DNA of 64,000 bases from Clostridium sp. TW13 (GTDB taxonomy: Bacteria; Bacillota; Clostridia; Clostridiales; Clostridiaceae): the NCBI RefSeq assembly GCF_024345225.1, contig NZ_BROD01000001.1, positions 3,484,516 to 3,548,515 of the forward strand, read 5' to 3'. Made by a program: the position numbers and the translations under genes. Below, piece by piece: positions 43,100 through 52,048 of this stretch. Under the pieces are notes generated by a model. It had not been told where the DNA came from, did no database searches, and saw nothing but the letters and a program-made list of their open reading frames with translations. Numbering within the stretch: the first letter of the stretch is position 1; each line of letters opens with the position of its first letter.

Positions 43100-44567
43100 T
43101 TTTATTCCTCCATATTGTTAATAGTTCTGATATAAGTCCATCTTCACCATACTTCTTACATTGCACTGCTGAAATTCCGTTATTCTCTAATTCCTTAAAA
43201 GTTATTGGCCCTATTGCTACACATAGCTTTTTCTTTAACTCTTCTGCACCCACTAATTTAATCATGTTTCTTACAATAGAAGGGCTAGTAAAAGTAACTA
43301 TGTCCACCTCATTAAAAGCATTTACATTCTTAATATCTCCACAAATAGGTTCATATATCTCTACTCTATCTACCTGTGCTCCTAACTTTTTGAGTTCTTC
43401 TCCTATATATAATCTTGATTCCTTTGAACAAGGCACAAGAATTTTATCTCCTTCTTTAACAACAAGTTTCATACTTTCAACTAAGCTTTCTGACACAAAC
43501 TCTTTTGCTATTATAAATGGTTTTATTCCTTTATCCTTTAAAGCACCTGCTGTAGCTTCTCCTATTACAGCAAAGCGGCCTTTTAACACTCTTAAATCTA
43601 TTTCTCTTTTTCTTAAGTAATCAAAAAATATATTAACTGCATTAACAGATGTTAATACTATGAAATCATACTTAGAAAATTTATTTTCATATTCTTCAAG
43701 ATTTAAAGCTGTATCTTTTATCTTTATAGCATTTATCTCTGTAACCTCTGCTCCAAGTTCCTTAAGATTATATTTTAGGCTTCTAGCTTGTTCCTTAGAT
43801 CTAGTTACACAAACATTTAAACCAAATAAAGGTTTTCCTTCAAACCAATTAAGCTTATCATTAAGAGTAACTACATTTCCAACTACTATTATGCAAGGAG
43901 ACTTTAAACCCGCATCCTCCACTCTTTCACAAATATTCTCTAGTGTCCCAACTACCTTTCTTTGCTTAGAAGTTGTTCCCCTCATAATTACCCCGCAAGG
44001 TGTGTCCATGTCTTTCCCTTGGGAAACTAAAGATGAACATATATACTCTATATTTTCTAATCCCATTAAAAATATAAGAGTTCCCTCTAATTTTGATACC
44101 CCTTCCCAATTCACCTTTAAAGCTGATCCACTCATTCCTGTTATGACATGAAAGCTTTGGGATATTCCTCTATGAGTTGTTGGTATTCCTGCATAACTCA
44201 TAACTGATATGGCTGAGGTTACTCCAGGAATAACTTCAAAGTCTATTCCTTCTTCTACTAAAGATAAAACTTCTTCTCCCCCTCTTCCAAAAACATAAGG
44301 GTCTCCGCCTTTTACTCTTCCTACTATATGACCTTCTTTAGCAAGCTTTACTAGCATACTATTTATCTCATCTTGGCTTTTATAATGACAACCAGGTTCC
44401 TTGCCACAATAAAAAATCTTACAATCTTCTCTTAAATAATTTAATATATTATTTCCTACCAGTCTGTCATACAAAACAGCAGTACACTTCTCCATAGACT
44501 TTATAGCCTTTAAAGTCAATAGTTCTTCATCACCAGGACCTGCACCAATTATATATACCTTACTCAT
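43089..44567 (-). CDS. cobA/hemD: Uroporphyrinogen-III methyltransferase / uroporphyrinogen-III synthase fusion
   Basis: A 492-residue two-domain protein. Residues 1-245 are the SAM-dependent methyltransferase CobA (IGAGPGDEELLTLKA, GGDPYVFGRGGEE, MRGTTSKQRKVVGT), which makes precorrin-2. Residues 250-492 are HemD (FGLNVCVTRSKEQARSL, VLTSVNAVNIFFDYL, VTFTSPSIVRNM), which closes uroporphyrinogen III. The fusion is common in clostridia and channels the intermediate toward siroheme and cobamides. A palindromic repeat lies in the 132-nt gap after hemC. Confidence 0.93.
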   Translation of the reverse strand: MSKVYIIGAGPGDEELLTLKAIKSMEKCTAVLYDRLVGNNILNYLREDCKIFYCGKEPGCHYKSQDEINSMLVKLAKEGHIVGRVKGGDPYVFGRGGEEVLSLVEEGIDFEVIPGVTSAISVMSYAGIPTTHRGISQSFHVITGMSGSALKVNWEGVSKLEGTLIFLMGLENIEYICSSLVSQGKDMDTPCGVIMRGTTSKQRKVVGTLENICERVEDAGLKSPCIIVVGNVVTLNDKLNWFEGKPLFGLNVCVTRSKEQARSLKYNLKELGAEVTEINAIKIKDTALNLEEYENKFSKYDFIVLTSVNAVNIFFDYLRKREIDLRVLKGRFAVIGEATAGALKDKGIKPFIIAKEFVSESLVESMKLVVKEGDKILVPCSKESRLYIGEELKKLGAQVDRVEIYEPICGDIKNVNAFNEVDIVTFTSPSIVRNMIKLVGAEELKKKLCVAIGPITFKELENNGISAVQCKKYGEDGLISELLTIWRNKNAL

Positions 44568-44620
44568 CTATCTCTAACTCCTTAGTAAATTGTTTCTACA
44601 TCTTACAGTACTTCTATATA

Positions 44621-44671
44621 AGGCATCTTCAAAAAAAATAAGTTCATATACTAGTCTATTTTCAGATGCCT
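44621..44671. repeat. ~50-bp palindromic repeat inside the heme operon
   Basis: AGGCATCTTCAAAAAAAATA at the left end and CTATTTTCAGATGCCT at the right, nearly a full inverted repeat. It lies between hemC and cobA-hemD and could form a hairpin in the operon mRNA. Confidence 0.6.
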
Positions 44672-44699
44672 AACTTAAATATAATAAAACGATATTCTT

Positions 44700-45569
44700 C
44701 TACTTTAATATCTTCTTAGCCAAAGCTTCTCCTAGTTCAATCCTGTCTTCTCTACTGCCCCAAATATCTTTTTTTATAATTTTGTTTCCTACTTGAAACA
44801 TCCCTATAAGATAAATATCTTGTCCTTGAAGTTCAGCAAATGCACCAATTGGTGAGTTACATCCACAATTTAGAGCCTTCATAAAGCTTCTCTCAGCTTC
44901 TACACAATGTGTCACATCAATATTATCAAGCTTTCTTAAAATCCTACTTTCTTCATTATCTTTTAGTATTTCTATACCCAAAGCACCTTGCCCAACAGCA
45001 GGCACAAAATCTTTGGGTTCAAAATAGTTAGTAATTATATTCTCCATATTAATTCTCTTAAGCCCGGCTGCTGCTAAAATTATTCCATCCAAATTTTCAG
45101 TCTCCATCTTTGCAATTCTAGTTTGTACATTTCCTCTTATGGGTACTATATTTAAATCTGGTCTTAACTCTTTTAACTCAGCACTTCTTCTAGGACTACT
45201 AGTTCCAATTCTAGCCCCCATAGGTAGATTAAAAAAACTTATTCCATCTCTAGAAATAAACCCATCTCTTACATCTTCCCTCACTGGCATAGCTGCAAGT
45301 TCAAAGCAATCCTCCAAGGTAGAAGTTACATCCTTCATACTATGAACAGCTCCATGTGCTTCTCCTCTTAAAAGAGCCAGTTCTATTTCCTTAACAAAAA
45401 GACCTTTTCCACCTATTTTATCTAAGGTTACATCTAATCTTCTGTCTCCTTCTGTTTCAATTAAAAGTTTCTCACTTTCAAGCCCCAGTTTAACCTTTAT
45501 CATATCCATAACAAGCTCCGTTTGAACTTGAGCTAATTTACTTTTTCTAGTTGCAATAATCAAACTCAC
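44700..45569 (-). CDS. hemC: Hydroxymethylbilane synthase HemC
   Basis: A 289-residue enzyme that polymerises four porphobilinogens. Motifs: [16 protein letters not shown] at the N-terminus, [25 protein letters not shown], and the dipyrromethane-cofactor Cys in [14 protein letters not shown]. Slightly short at the C-terminus but complete. It starts 12 nt after the precorrin-2 dehydrogenase gene. Confidence 0.95.
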   Translation of the reverse strand: MSLIIATRKSKLAQVQTELVMDMIKVKLGLESEKLLIETEGDRRLDVTLDKIGGKGLFVKEIELALLRGEAHGAVHSMKDVTSTLEDCFELAAMPVREDVRDGFISRDGISFFNLPMGARIGTSSPRRSAELKELRPDLNIVPIRGNVQTRIAKMETENLDGIILAAAGLKRINMENIITNYFEPKDFVPAVGQGALGIEILKDNEESRILRKLDNIDVTHCVEAERSFMKALNCGCNSPIGAFAELQGQDIYLIGMFQVGNKIIKKDIWGSREDRIELGEALAKKILK

Positions 45570-45581
45570 AAAATCTCCTCC

Positions 45582-46247
45582 CTACATTTTCAATAAATAA
45601 TTCACATCATCCTCATCAAAAAATAAAAGTAGTATTTCTTTAATATATCCTCTTTCATAAAAAAACTTAAAATCTTCTGTATTTATGAAGTTTATGATTT
45701 CAGTTTTTCTTTTTAACTTCTTCGCTTTGTTTCTTATTGGGTTGAGCATTCCAATAAACTCATCATACTTTAAAAATTCCTCTTCTGACTTATTTAAAAG
45801 TAACATTGCTGCCTTTGGATTTCCCCCCTTGGTATGTACACTAAAAGAGATATTCTTTGTTTGTTTCTGAGCTGGAATCAGTCCCATACCATTTTTAAAG
45901 CTTGTAGAATCTATAAAAATCTTATACATCTTTTCACAGTCATCTTTTATTTTCTTCTTAAGCTCTAAGTCCTCCACAGCTACTAAAACTACATGTTTAT
46001 CTTTTATAAAATCAGTGTAATATTCACCTTTTATAACTCTATCTCCTTGAAGTTTAAGCTCTTTAAATTCTTCTATAAATTCTCTTGAAAGAACCCACAA
46101 ATTAGCTCCACTATTTAAAAATGTTCTAGCCTTTGTTAAACCACCTTTGCCTCCACCTATAATTCCCACATTTAGCTTTTTTGATAATAATGATAAAAAA
46201 ACAAATTCTAACTCCTCTTGAAGATCTTCTGTATTATCTCTAGACAC
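45582..46247 (-). CDS. Precorrin-2 dehydrogenase (SirC/Met8-like)
   Basis: A 221-residue NAD-dependent enzyme of the siroheme-synthase N-terminal type, with the Rossmann motif NVGIIGGGKGGLTKA and a helical C-terminal part ending near NYLLKM. It oxidises precorrin-2 to sirohydrochlorin. It starts with GTG at 46247 after GAGAGGAAC, 40 nt inside the end of hemA, so the two are translationally coupled. The missing chelatase step is covered by cbiK in the same operon. Confidence 0.88.
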   Translation of the reverse strand: MSRDNTEDLQEELEFVFLSLLSKKLNVGIIGGGKGGLTKARTFLNSGANLWVLSREFIEEFKELKLQGDRVIKGEYYTDFIKDKHVVLVAVEDLELKKKIKDDCEKMYKIFIDSTSFKNGMGLIPAQKQTKNISFSVHTKGGNPKAAMLLLNKSEEEFLKYDEFIGMLNPIRNKAKKLKRKTEIINFINTEDFKFFYERGYIKEILLLFFDEDDVNYLLKM

Positions 46248-47407
46248 TGTTCCTCTCTCCCCTCAAGCTTAGCTTCCTTCAGAGCTTCTATGGCTCTATT
46301 CACATAAAAATCAGAAGTACTTCTAATTAGAACTTCAGCTAACTCCTTGTGATCTTTTGTTTTACTTTTATTAATAAAGGTATCTATTCTTTTCTGACTT
46401 ACTTCTTGGCTAATTGCTTTTAGTTTTTTCACATATGGTGATATCTCTTTTAATTCTCTCCATTCCTCGTATGCACTGATACGTTTTCTTATAATATCTC
46501 TACAACTTTCCATACGCTCTTTTCTAAGTTTTTTATTTTCATCATCTATCTTACTTATCATATCTATATCTAAAAGTTCTATATTAGAACATTCACCAAT
46601 TGAAAGTTCCACATCTCTAGGAACAGCTAAATCAAAGATAAGAAGTTTCTTGTCTTCTGTTATATCTTTTTTACCAATTATATGATGAGGAGCTGAAGTA
46701 CAAGAAATAATACAATCAACTTTCTTCATGAAATCATTTTTTTCATTAAACTCTATGATTTTCACTCTATCATCTTTTAAATCAGTTATCTTTTTAGGCT
46801 CCCTAACAACTATATAAACTTTCAAAATATCCCGTGCTAAAAGATATTTAACTGCAAGCTTCCCCACATCACCATAACCTAATACCATAAACTTTTTACA
46901 TTCCTTTTTTAACGCATAGTTTACAGCTATTGATGCTGAAGATACTGGTATATTGTGCATTTTAGCTTTTGTTCTAAATTCTTTGCCACAGGTTATTGCT
47001 TCTTGAAAAAGCCTCTGTAAATCTCCAGAAACAGCTTTTGCTTCTATTGAATAGTAGTAAGCTTCCTTAACTTGCCCTAGTATCTGATCTTCACCTAAAA
47101 TTTTTGAGTGAAATCCACAAACAACTTCTAAAAGGTGCCTAGTTGTATCATAACCCTGAGAATAGAAAATATATTGGGATAATGATTCATCCCACCCTAA
47201 TGCTTGAAATAGCTTATGAATGATGCAATTTCCTTCCTCTTCAGAGTTAAAATATATCTCTGTTCTGTTGCAAGTACTTATAATCACTACCTCATCACAA
47301 AATTTTAGTATTTCTTTTAAACCTTCTCTATATTTACTTTTTCCTATGGATAGTTGTTCTCTTATCGATAAAGCTAATCCTTTTTTTAATCCTATTAATT
47401 GAATCAT
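46208..47407 (-). CDS. hemA: Glutamyl-tRNA reductase HemA
   Basis: A 399-residue enzyme, the first committed step of the C5 pathway, reducing glutamyl-tRNA to glutamate 1-semialdehyde. The nucleophilic Cys is in IISTCNRTEIYF, followed by GEDQILGQVKEAYY and the NADPH motif VLGYGDVGKLAVKYL. The open frame is nine codons longer, but GGAGTGATGAT precedes the ATG at 47407. It opens the tetrapyrrole operon. A CAAGTCAAT inverted repeat spans its promoter region. Confidence 0.93.
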   Translation of the reverse strand: MIQLIGLKKGLALSIREQLSIGKSKYREGLKEILKFCDEVVIISTCNRTEIYFNSEEEGNCIIHKLFQALGWDESLSQYIFYSQGYDTTRHLLEVVCGFHSKILGEDQILGQVKEAYYYSIEAKAVSGDLQRLFQEAITCGKEFRTKAKMHNIPVSSASIAVNYALKKECKKFMVLGYGDVGKLAVKYLLARDILKVYIVVREPKKITDLKDDRVKIIEFNEKNDFMKKVDCIISCTSAPHHIIGKKDITEDKKLLIFDLAVPRDVELSIGECSNIELLDIDMISKIDDENKKLRKERMESCRDIIRKRISAYEEWRELKEISPYVKKLKAISQEVSQKRIDTFINKSKTKDHKELAEVLIRSTSDFYVNRAIEALKEAKLEGREEQCLEIIQKIFKRS

Positions 47408-47441
47408 ATCATCACTCCATAAATGCACTTTCAAAAATTAT

Positions 47442-47501
47442 CAAGTCAATAACCTATTTATCCTGCTTATAATTAATTACTTTTGAAAATGCATTGACTT
47501 G
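47442..47501. promoter_or_regulatory. Inverted repeat upstream of hemA
   Basis: CAAGTCAAT (47442-47450) and ATTGACTTG (47493-47501) form a perfect 9-bp inverted repeat about 60 bp wide in the hemA promoter region. It could be an operator for a heme or sulfur regulator. Confidence 0.35.
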
Positions 47502-47528
47502 TTATTTATTTTATTTATGAAATGGAAA

Positions 47529-47558
47529 TAGGCCTTCGCCAATTATAGGCAAAGGCTA
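47529..47558 (-). terminator. Hairpin between asrC and hemA
   Basis: TAGCCTTTGCC pairs with GGCGAAGGCCTA (one bulge) on the minus strand, 30-60 nt past the asrC stop. The T tract is poor, so it may only partly terminate and allow read-through into hemA. Confidence 0.5.
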
Positions 47559-47588
47559 CTATTAACCAAAAGCTTGTTTATATCTTAT

Positions 47589-48557
47589 TTAATAACGGAT
47601 TCCACTCCAATATATATTGTCCTTTAATACTGCCTTAGGACCTAGTTCCACATCCTTAAGAGCCCATTTCTTGTACTCTTGGAACCCCGTTCTATCAATT
47701 ATATATCCTATATGTTCTTTACCACCTGGAGCTTCCTTGTCAATATACTCTGTAACAAAATCATAAGTATTTAATATTATCTTAAGTATACTTTCTTCAT
47801 CTACCCATACTATAAAATCTTCAGCCAGTCTAGGATTTTTCTTACCTGATCTTCCCATAATGGCAAGTCTAAAATACTTTTCTGAACTTCTTGACCATGC
47901 TCCTGTTGGGCATTTTCCTACACATTCACCACAGCCGATACATTTATTATGATCTCTAACCACTTTAAAGTTTTCGAATTTTAATGCACCTGTAGCTCTC
48001 TTCTTACAATTCTTGACGCATGCTTGACATCCTATACATCTGTAAGAATCATATTGCGGTTCAGTCATTCCCATGATACCAAAATCATGCATTCTAATCT
48101 TTAAGCAGTCGTTTGGACAACCAGTAAGAGCAACTTTAAAATGAAGATCATTAGGGAAGATTGCTTCTTCTATCTTTTTAGCAAATGCGGAGGTATTATA
48201 ATTTCCAAAAGGACAGACTCTGTTTCCTATACATGCAGATATGTTTCTTGTGCCTGCTGCTGTATATCCTTCTCCTGGAACCTCTTGATTTATTTCAAGA
48301 TTCTCAATTATTGGTTGAAGAAGTTTGTTTACTTCTGGGATGTCTTTCATGTTTATCCCTGGTACTTCAAACCCTTGTCTTGTAGTTATATGAACTGTCC
48401 CATCTCCATATTTATCTGCAATTTCTTGTATTAGAGAAAGAATCTTAGCATCCATATGTCCACCAGGTATTCTAATTCTCGAAGCTGTTATTCCTCTTTT
48501 CTTAGTAACCCTAAATGCATTTTTTTTAAGATATTTAGTATTTATATCCACAGTCAC
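47589..48557 (-). CDS. asrC: Anaerobic sulfite reductase subunit C (siroheme)
   Basis: A 322-residue siroheme/Fe-S subunit that reduces sulfite to sulfide. The siroheme-4Fe4S cysteines are in RVCPFGNYNTS and VALTGCPNDCLKIRMHDFG. Two further 4Fe-4S ferredoxin motifs follow (CIGCQACVKNCKK and CIGCGECVGKCP). It is the last gene of the channel-asrA-asrB-asrC operon. The siroheme it needs is made by the hem/cob genes immediately downstream. Confidence 0.93.
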   Translation of the reverse strand: MTVDINTKYLKKNAFRVTKKRGITASRIRIPGGHMDAKILSLIQEIADKYGDGTVHITTRQGFEVPGINMKDIPEVNKLLQPIIENLEINQEVPGEGYTAAGTRNISACIGNRVCPFGNYNTSAFAKKIEEAIFPNDLHFKVALTGCPNDCLKIRMHDFGIMGMTEPQYDSYRCIGCQACVKNCKKRATGALKFENFKVVRDHNKCIGCGECVGKCPTGAWSRSSEKYFRLAIMGRSGKKNPRLAEDFIVWVDEESILKIILNTYDFVTEYIDKEAPGGKEHIGYIIDRTGFQEYKKWALKDVELGPKAVLKDNIYWSGIRY

Positions 48558-48569
48558 TTCTCCTCCCTT

Positions 48570-49361
48570 CTAATCTATTAAACTCTTACCTTTTGTATAG
48601 TTAAATACTGGACCATCTAAGCATATATATGTATCGTCAATTTTGCAGTGTCCACACTTACCAACTCCACAACACATCTTTCTTTCTTGAGAAATCCATA
48701 TATTCTCTTCTTTTATTCCTCTTTTTAAGAACTCCTGAACCGTAAACTTCATCATCATAGGAGGACCTACTACAACTACTTGTACATCATCTATATCTTC
48801 AAAAACTAACTCTGGTATAAACTTTGTTACAAGACCTACATTACCATCATAGCCTTCTGGAGCCTTGTCTACAGTAATTATTAAATTCATGTTATCTTTC
48901 CATGCTTTAATATCATCCTTAAAAAGCATATCTTCAGGTGACTTAAAACCTGAAATTAAAGTAAACTTCTTAGCATCTTTAGGATTTTGAGAGAAGTAAT
49001 CCACAATACCTTTAACTGGTGAAAGTCCAGTTCCCCCTGCTACTACTACAACATCTTTGTTCTTGTAGTTTTCTAAATCAAAACCATTTCCATAAGGTCC
49101 TCTCATGAAAAACTTTTGTCCTACATAGTAAGTAAACAGTTCATTTGTAACAACTCCAACTTTTCTAATAGTAAGTTCTACATAATCTTCACCTATTCCA
49201 CTTACTGAGATTGGAGCTTCTCCGTACTTTGGTATAGATACTTCAAAAAATTGCCCTGGCTTTACATCACCTTTAAAAGCCATTCTAAATGTATATTCTA
49301 TTTCTGTATGCTTTTTTACATCTAATATTTCTGATTGAAATGGCATATATATATTACTCAT
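48570..49361 (-). CDS. asrB: Anaerobic sulfite reductase subunit B (flavoprotein)
   Basis: A 263-residue ferredoxin-NAD(P) reductase-type subunit. FAD region YTFRMAFKGDVKPGQFFEV, NAD motif VAGGTGLSPVKGIVDY and a cysteine-rich 2Fe-2S region near the C-terminus (RKMCCGVGKCGHCKIDDTY). It passes electrons from NADH through AsrA to AsrC. Its start overlaps the asrA stop by 1 nt. Confidence 0.93.
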   Translation of the reverse strand: MSNIYMPFQSEILDVKKHTEIEYTFRMAFKGDVKPGQFFEVSIPKYGEAPISVSGIGEDYVELTIRKVGVVTNELFTYYVGQKFFMRGPYGNGFDLENYKNKDVVVVAGGTGLSPVKGIVDYFSQNPKDAKKFTLISGFKSPEDMLFKDDIKAWKDNMNLIITVDKAPEGYDGNVGLVTKFIPELVFEDIDDVQVVVVGPPMMMKFTVQEFLKRGIKEENIWISQERKMCCGVGKCGHCKIDDTYICLDGPVFNYTKGKSLID

Positions 49362-50368
49362 TATTCCACCTCTTCCATACCCTTCTCTAATTTATTTACA
49401 CAGTTTGAGAAGGAAATGTATTCTGGACATATATCATCACATCTTCCACATCCAACGCACATATTATATCCCCATCTTTTTTTATAATCATAAACTTTAT
49501 GAAGAACCTTAAATCTCATTCTTTGACCTTTATCTAATCTAAAACTGTGTCCTCCTGCCATATTTGTGTATCCATCAACTTGACAAGAAGCCCAAACTCT
49601 TCTTCTTTCTCCTGCCTTCTCATTATCCTTGTAGAATATATCCTGCATAGTAAAGCATGTACATGTTGGACATACAAAGTTACATCTTCCACAAGCTATA
49701 CATCTAGCTGAATATTCCTTCCACATTGATGAATTCATAACTTTTAATTCAAGATTTTCTGGAATGTTAACCTTTGTTTCATTCTCTGAAACAAAATCAA
49801 CAACAACCTCTACCTCTTCCCTTTGAATTTCACCAAGATAACCTTCTAAAGCTTCATCTTGTACATCAAAATACACCATATCATCAACTACTTTTATATA
49901 TGCATCATGATCTTCTGTTTTATTGGTTCCCATACTTACACAAAAGCAGTTATCAAAACTCTTTTCACAACCTATTAAAATAAACTTTGCTTTTTCTCTA
50001 ATAGTCTTGTAATATGGATCTTCAAAACCGTTTCTTAGATATATGTCATCAATTCTTTTTAAAGAATGCATATCACAGCTTCTTAAAAAGATCAGTACTC
50101 CTTTTTCCTCTACCTTTGGCTCTGTCCATTGGTCTTCAGTGAAATAAAACAAGGTTTGAGTTATAGGAAGTAAAACTTCTTTATATGAAAATGCTGATTT
50201 ACTTTTAAATTCTATCTCTTCTACATCTTTAATTTCTGCATATCTAACAACATCTGTATCTGAGAAAGTTCCCTTTCCTTTTAAAACCTTAGGTGCATAA
50301 ACCTTATAGTCCTTTGACACCTCTTCCAAAAATTCGTTAAAATCTTCTACCTTTAATTTAAATCCCAT
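49361..50368 (-). CDS. asrA: Anaerobic sulfite reductase subunit A (Fe-S)
   Basis: A 335-residue ferredoxin-like electron-transfer subunit. Two 4Fe-4S sites are seen in the C-terminal half: CIACGRCNFVCPTCTC (about residues 220-235) and CVGCGRCDDICPEYISF (about 300-316). The N-terminal half has the DMHSLKRIDD and GCEKSFDNCFC segments of the AsrA/HybA-like fold. It is 12 nt after the channel gene and coupled to asrB. Confidence 0.93.
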   Translation of the reverse strand: MGFKLKVEDFNEFLEEVSKDYKVYAPKVLKGKGTFSDTDVVRYAEIKDVEEIEFKSKSAFSYKEVLLPITQTLFYFTEDQWTEPKVEEKGVLIFLRSCDMHSLKRIDDIYLRNGFEDPYYKTIREKAKFILIGCEKSFDNCFCVSMGTNKTEDHDAYIKVVDDMVYFDVQDEALEGYLGEIQREEVEVVVDFVSENETKVNIPENLELKVMNSSMWKEYSARCIACGRCNFVCPTCTCFTMQDIFYKDNEKAGERRRVWASCQVDGYTNMAGGHSFRLDKGQRMRFKVLHKVYDYKKRWGYNMCVGCGRCDDICPEYISFSNCVNKLEKGMEEVE

Positions 50369-50380
50369 AAAAACACCTCT

Positions 50381-51163
50381 CTACTTATCTTTTGAGATAA
50401 GGAAATATGGTAAAGCTAACACTATAGCTCCGCCGACTACATTGCCAAGTGAGACTATTCCAATGTTATAAATATAGCCAATAACTGTTACATTCGCAGG
50501 ATGTGGTATGAACAAACCTATAGCAAGTAAGGTCATATTTGCAACACTATGTTCAAATCCAGCAGTTATAAATACAAATAAGCACCAAAAAGTCATCACA
50601 AGCTTTCCTATTTCCTCTTTCATTTTGAAAGAGCACCAAACAGCAAGACAAACTAATATGTTACACAATACTCCTTTTGCAAATAATTCATGAACTGAAC
50701 CATTCATCTTTGCGGAAACTGTTGTAGTTATAAACTTTCCTACAGGTCCTGTAGCCAATCCAGTTGAATAATATAACCACGCTCCAAAAACTGACCCTGC
50801 AACATTACCCAAAAAACTAAAAATCCAAACTGAAAGTAAATCCCCTAATGATACCGTTTTCTTTAGAAATCCTACTGTCATAACAAAATTGTTTCCTGTA
50901 AAAAGCTCTGCACCTGCAAAAATAACTAATGACAGTGCAACACCAAATGAAATTCCCATTACAATCTTGGTAGCAGGTGAATGTGCTGAATTCAACACCC
51001 CTCCAATTGTAAAAATCAACATTATGCCCAGTCCCACATAAAGACCTGCAAGTGCTGATGCCAATAGGTATCTTAACTTACTTTTCTTCAATAGATTAAT
51101 TTTCCCCTGTGCAGCCATAGAAACTTTGTTAATTTCTTCACTAAACATTACATACACCTCCAC
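50381..51163 (-). CDS. FNT-family channel, probably hydrosulfide (HSC type)
   Basis: A 260-residue membrane protein with six helices and the formate/nitrite-channel signatures AGLYVGLGIMLIFTIGG, FAGAELFTGNNFV and GNVAGSVFGAW. It is the first gene of the asr operon (12 nt before asrA). The FNT3/HSC channel of C. difficile is encoded with asrABC and passes hydrosulfide, so this gene most likely removes sulfide made by AsrC. Formate or nitrite transport is less likely from context. Confidence 0.88.
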   Translation of the reverse strand: MEVYVMFSEEINKVSMAAQGKINLLKKSKLRYLLASALAGLYVGLGIMLIFTIGGVLNSAHSPATKIVMGISFGVALSLVIFAGAELFTGNNFVMTVGFLKKTVSLGDLLSVWIFSFLGNVAGSVFGAWLYYSTGLATGPVGKFITTTVSAKMNGSVHELFAKGVLCNILVCLAVWCSFKMKEEIGKLVMTFWCLFVFITAGFEHSVANMTLLAIGLFIPHPANVTVIGYIYNIGIVSLGNVVGGAIVLALPYFLISKDK

Positions 51164-51198
51164 TTTTGAATTAAGTATAAATTAAGAGCAAATAAAAA

Positions 51199-51220
51199 AC
51201 TGTGATTTTCATCACAGTCC
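51199..51220 (-). terminator. Terminator of the crp-like gene that is also a perfect Crp-site palindrome
   Basis: ACTGTGAT, a GAAA loop on the minus strand, then ATCACAGT and TTTTTT: a canonical Rho-independent terminator 20 nt past the regulator stop. The same DNA reads TGTGA-N6-TCACA, the E. coli Crp consensus, centred about 45 bp upstream of the channel start. Either or both roles are possible. Confidence 0.65.
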
Positions 51221-51237
51221 AAAAAATAATTATATAG

Positions 51238-51927
51238 TTATAAACCTTTAAAATATTTTACCAACTTTTCTTTATCAGTTACTATAATAGTCTTATCTTT
51301 AAACTTTATAAGTCCCAATTCTTCTAACTTTTTTATAGCTCTAGATATAGTTTCTCTCTGGCTTCCAAACATGTCTGCAAGATATGTAACAGACATCTTA
51401 AGATTTATTGCCACACCATCTTCAACTTCTAAGCCATAATCTCTAGATAACTTCCAAAACTTCGCTGCTAACTTTTTCTCAATCTTTATTGGAGTCGTAT
51501 TCTTCATCTGCCTATAAAGTCTTCTAACTTTTAATGCAAGAGAATTTAATACATTTGTGGTTAAAGCAAAATCTTGTTTCATAAGTCCAATTAGTTTTTC
51601 CCGATTAATAAGTAGTAATTCCCCCTCTTCAAAGGTCTCACAAAATATAGAAGCTGGCAAATTATCTACAATAACTTCATTCAATATGCTATCTCTTCCT
51701 AGTATAAAAATAACCTTCTTTTGTGCCCCTTCACCAATCTTATAAAGAGAGTATTTTCCTGCCAAAACAATATATATAGTATCTACTACTTGCTTATCCA
51801 AAAATACATTTTCACCCTTTTTATATGATTTTATCAATGATATTTGGGATAATTCTTTTAATGTGTTTTCTTCAACTTTATCAAATAAATGAAGTTCTCT
51901 AAGCTTCTCCACTGTTATTTTGCTCAT
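51238..51927 (-). CDS. Crp/Fnr-family transcriptional regulator
   Basis: A 229-residue regulator with a cyclic-nucleotide-fold N-terminal domain (about residues 15-115) and a winged-helix C-terminal domain (VTYLADMFGSQRETISRAIKKL). No N-terminal Cys cluster, so it is not an FNR-type oxygen sensor. The recognition helix has the Crp-like QRETISRAI. It is directly upstream of the FNT-asr operon, and a TGTGA-N6-TCACA palindrome lies between, so it is the likely regulator of sulfite reduction. Confidence 0.9.
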   Translation of the reverse strand: MSKITVEKLRELHLFDKVEENTLKELSQISLIKSYKKGENVFLDKQVVDTIYIVLAGKYSLYKIGEGAQKKVIFILGRDSILNEVIVDNLPASIFCETFEEGELLLINREKLIGLMKQDFALTTNVLNSLALKVRRLYRQMKNTTPIKIEKKLAAKFWKLSRDYGLEVEDGVAINLKMSVTYLADMFGSQRETISRAIKKLEELGLIKFKDKTIIVTDKEKLVKYFKGL

Positions 51928-52048
51928 TCTTAACCTCTCATAAATCCTCTACTGTAACTCACCATTCTTTTATCATACTTTATATAGTTTAACTCTTATT
52001 AATAACCTAACACATAAATAGACTAACTATTCAAACTAGTTTATCTAA

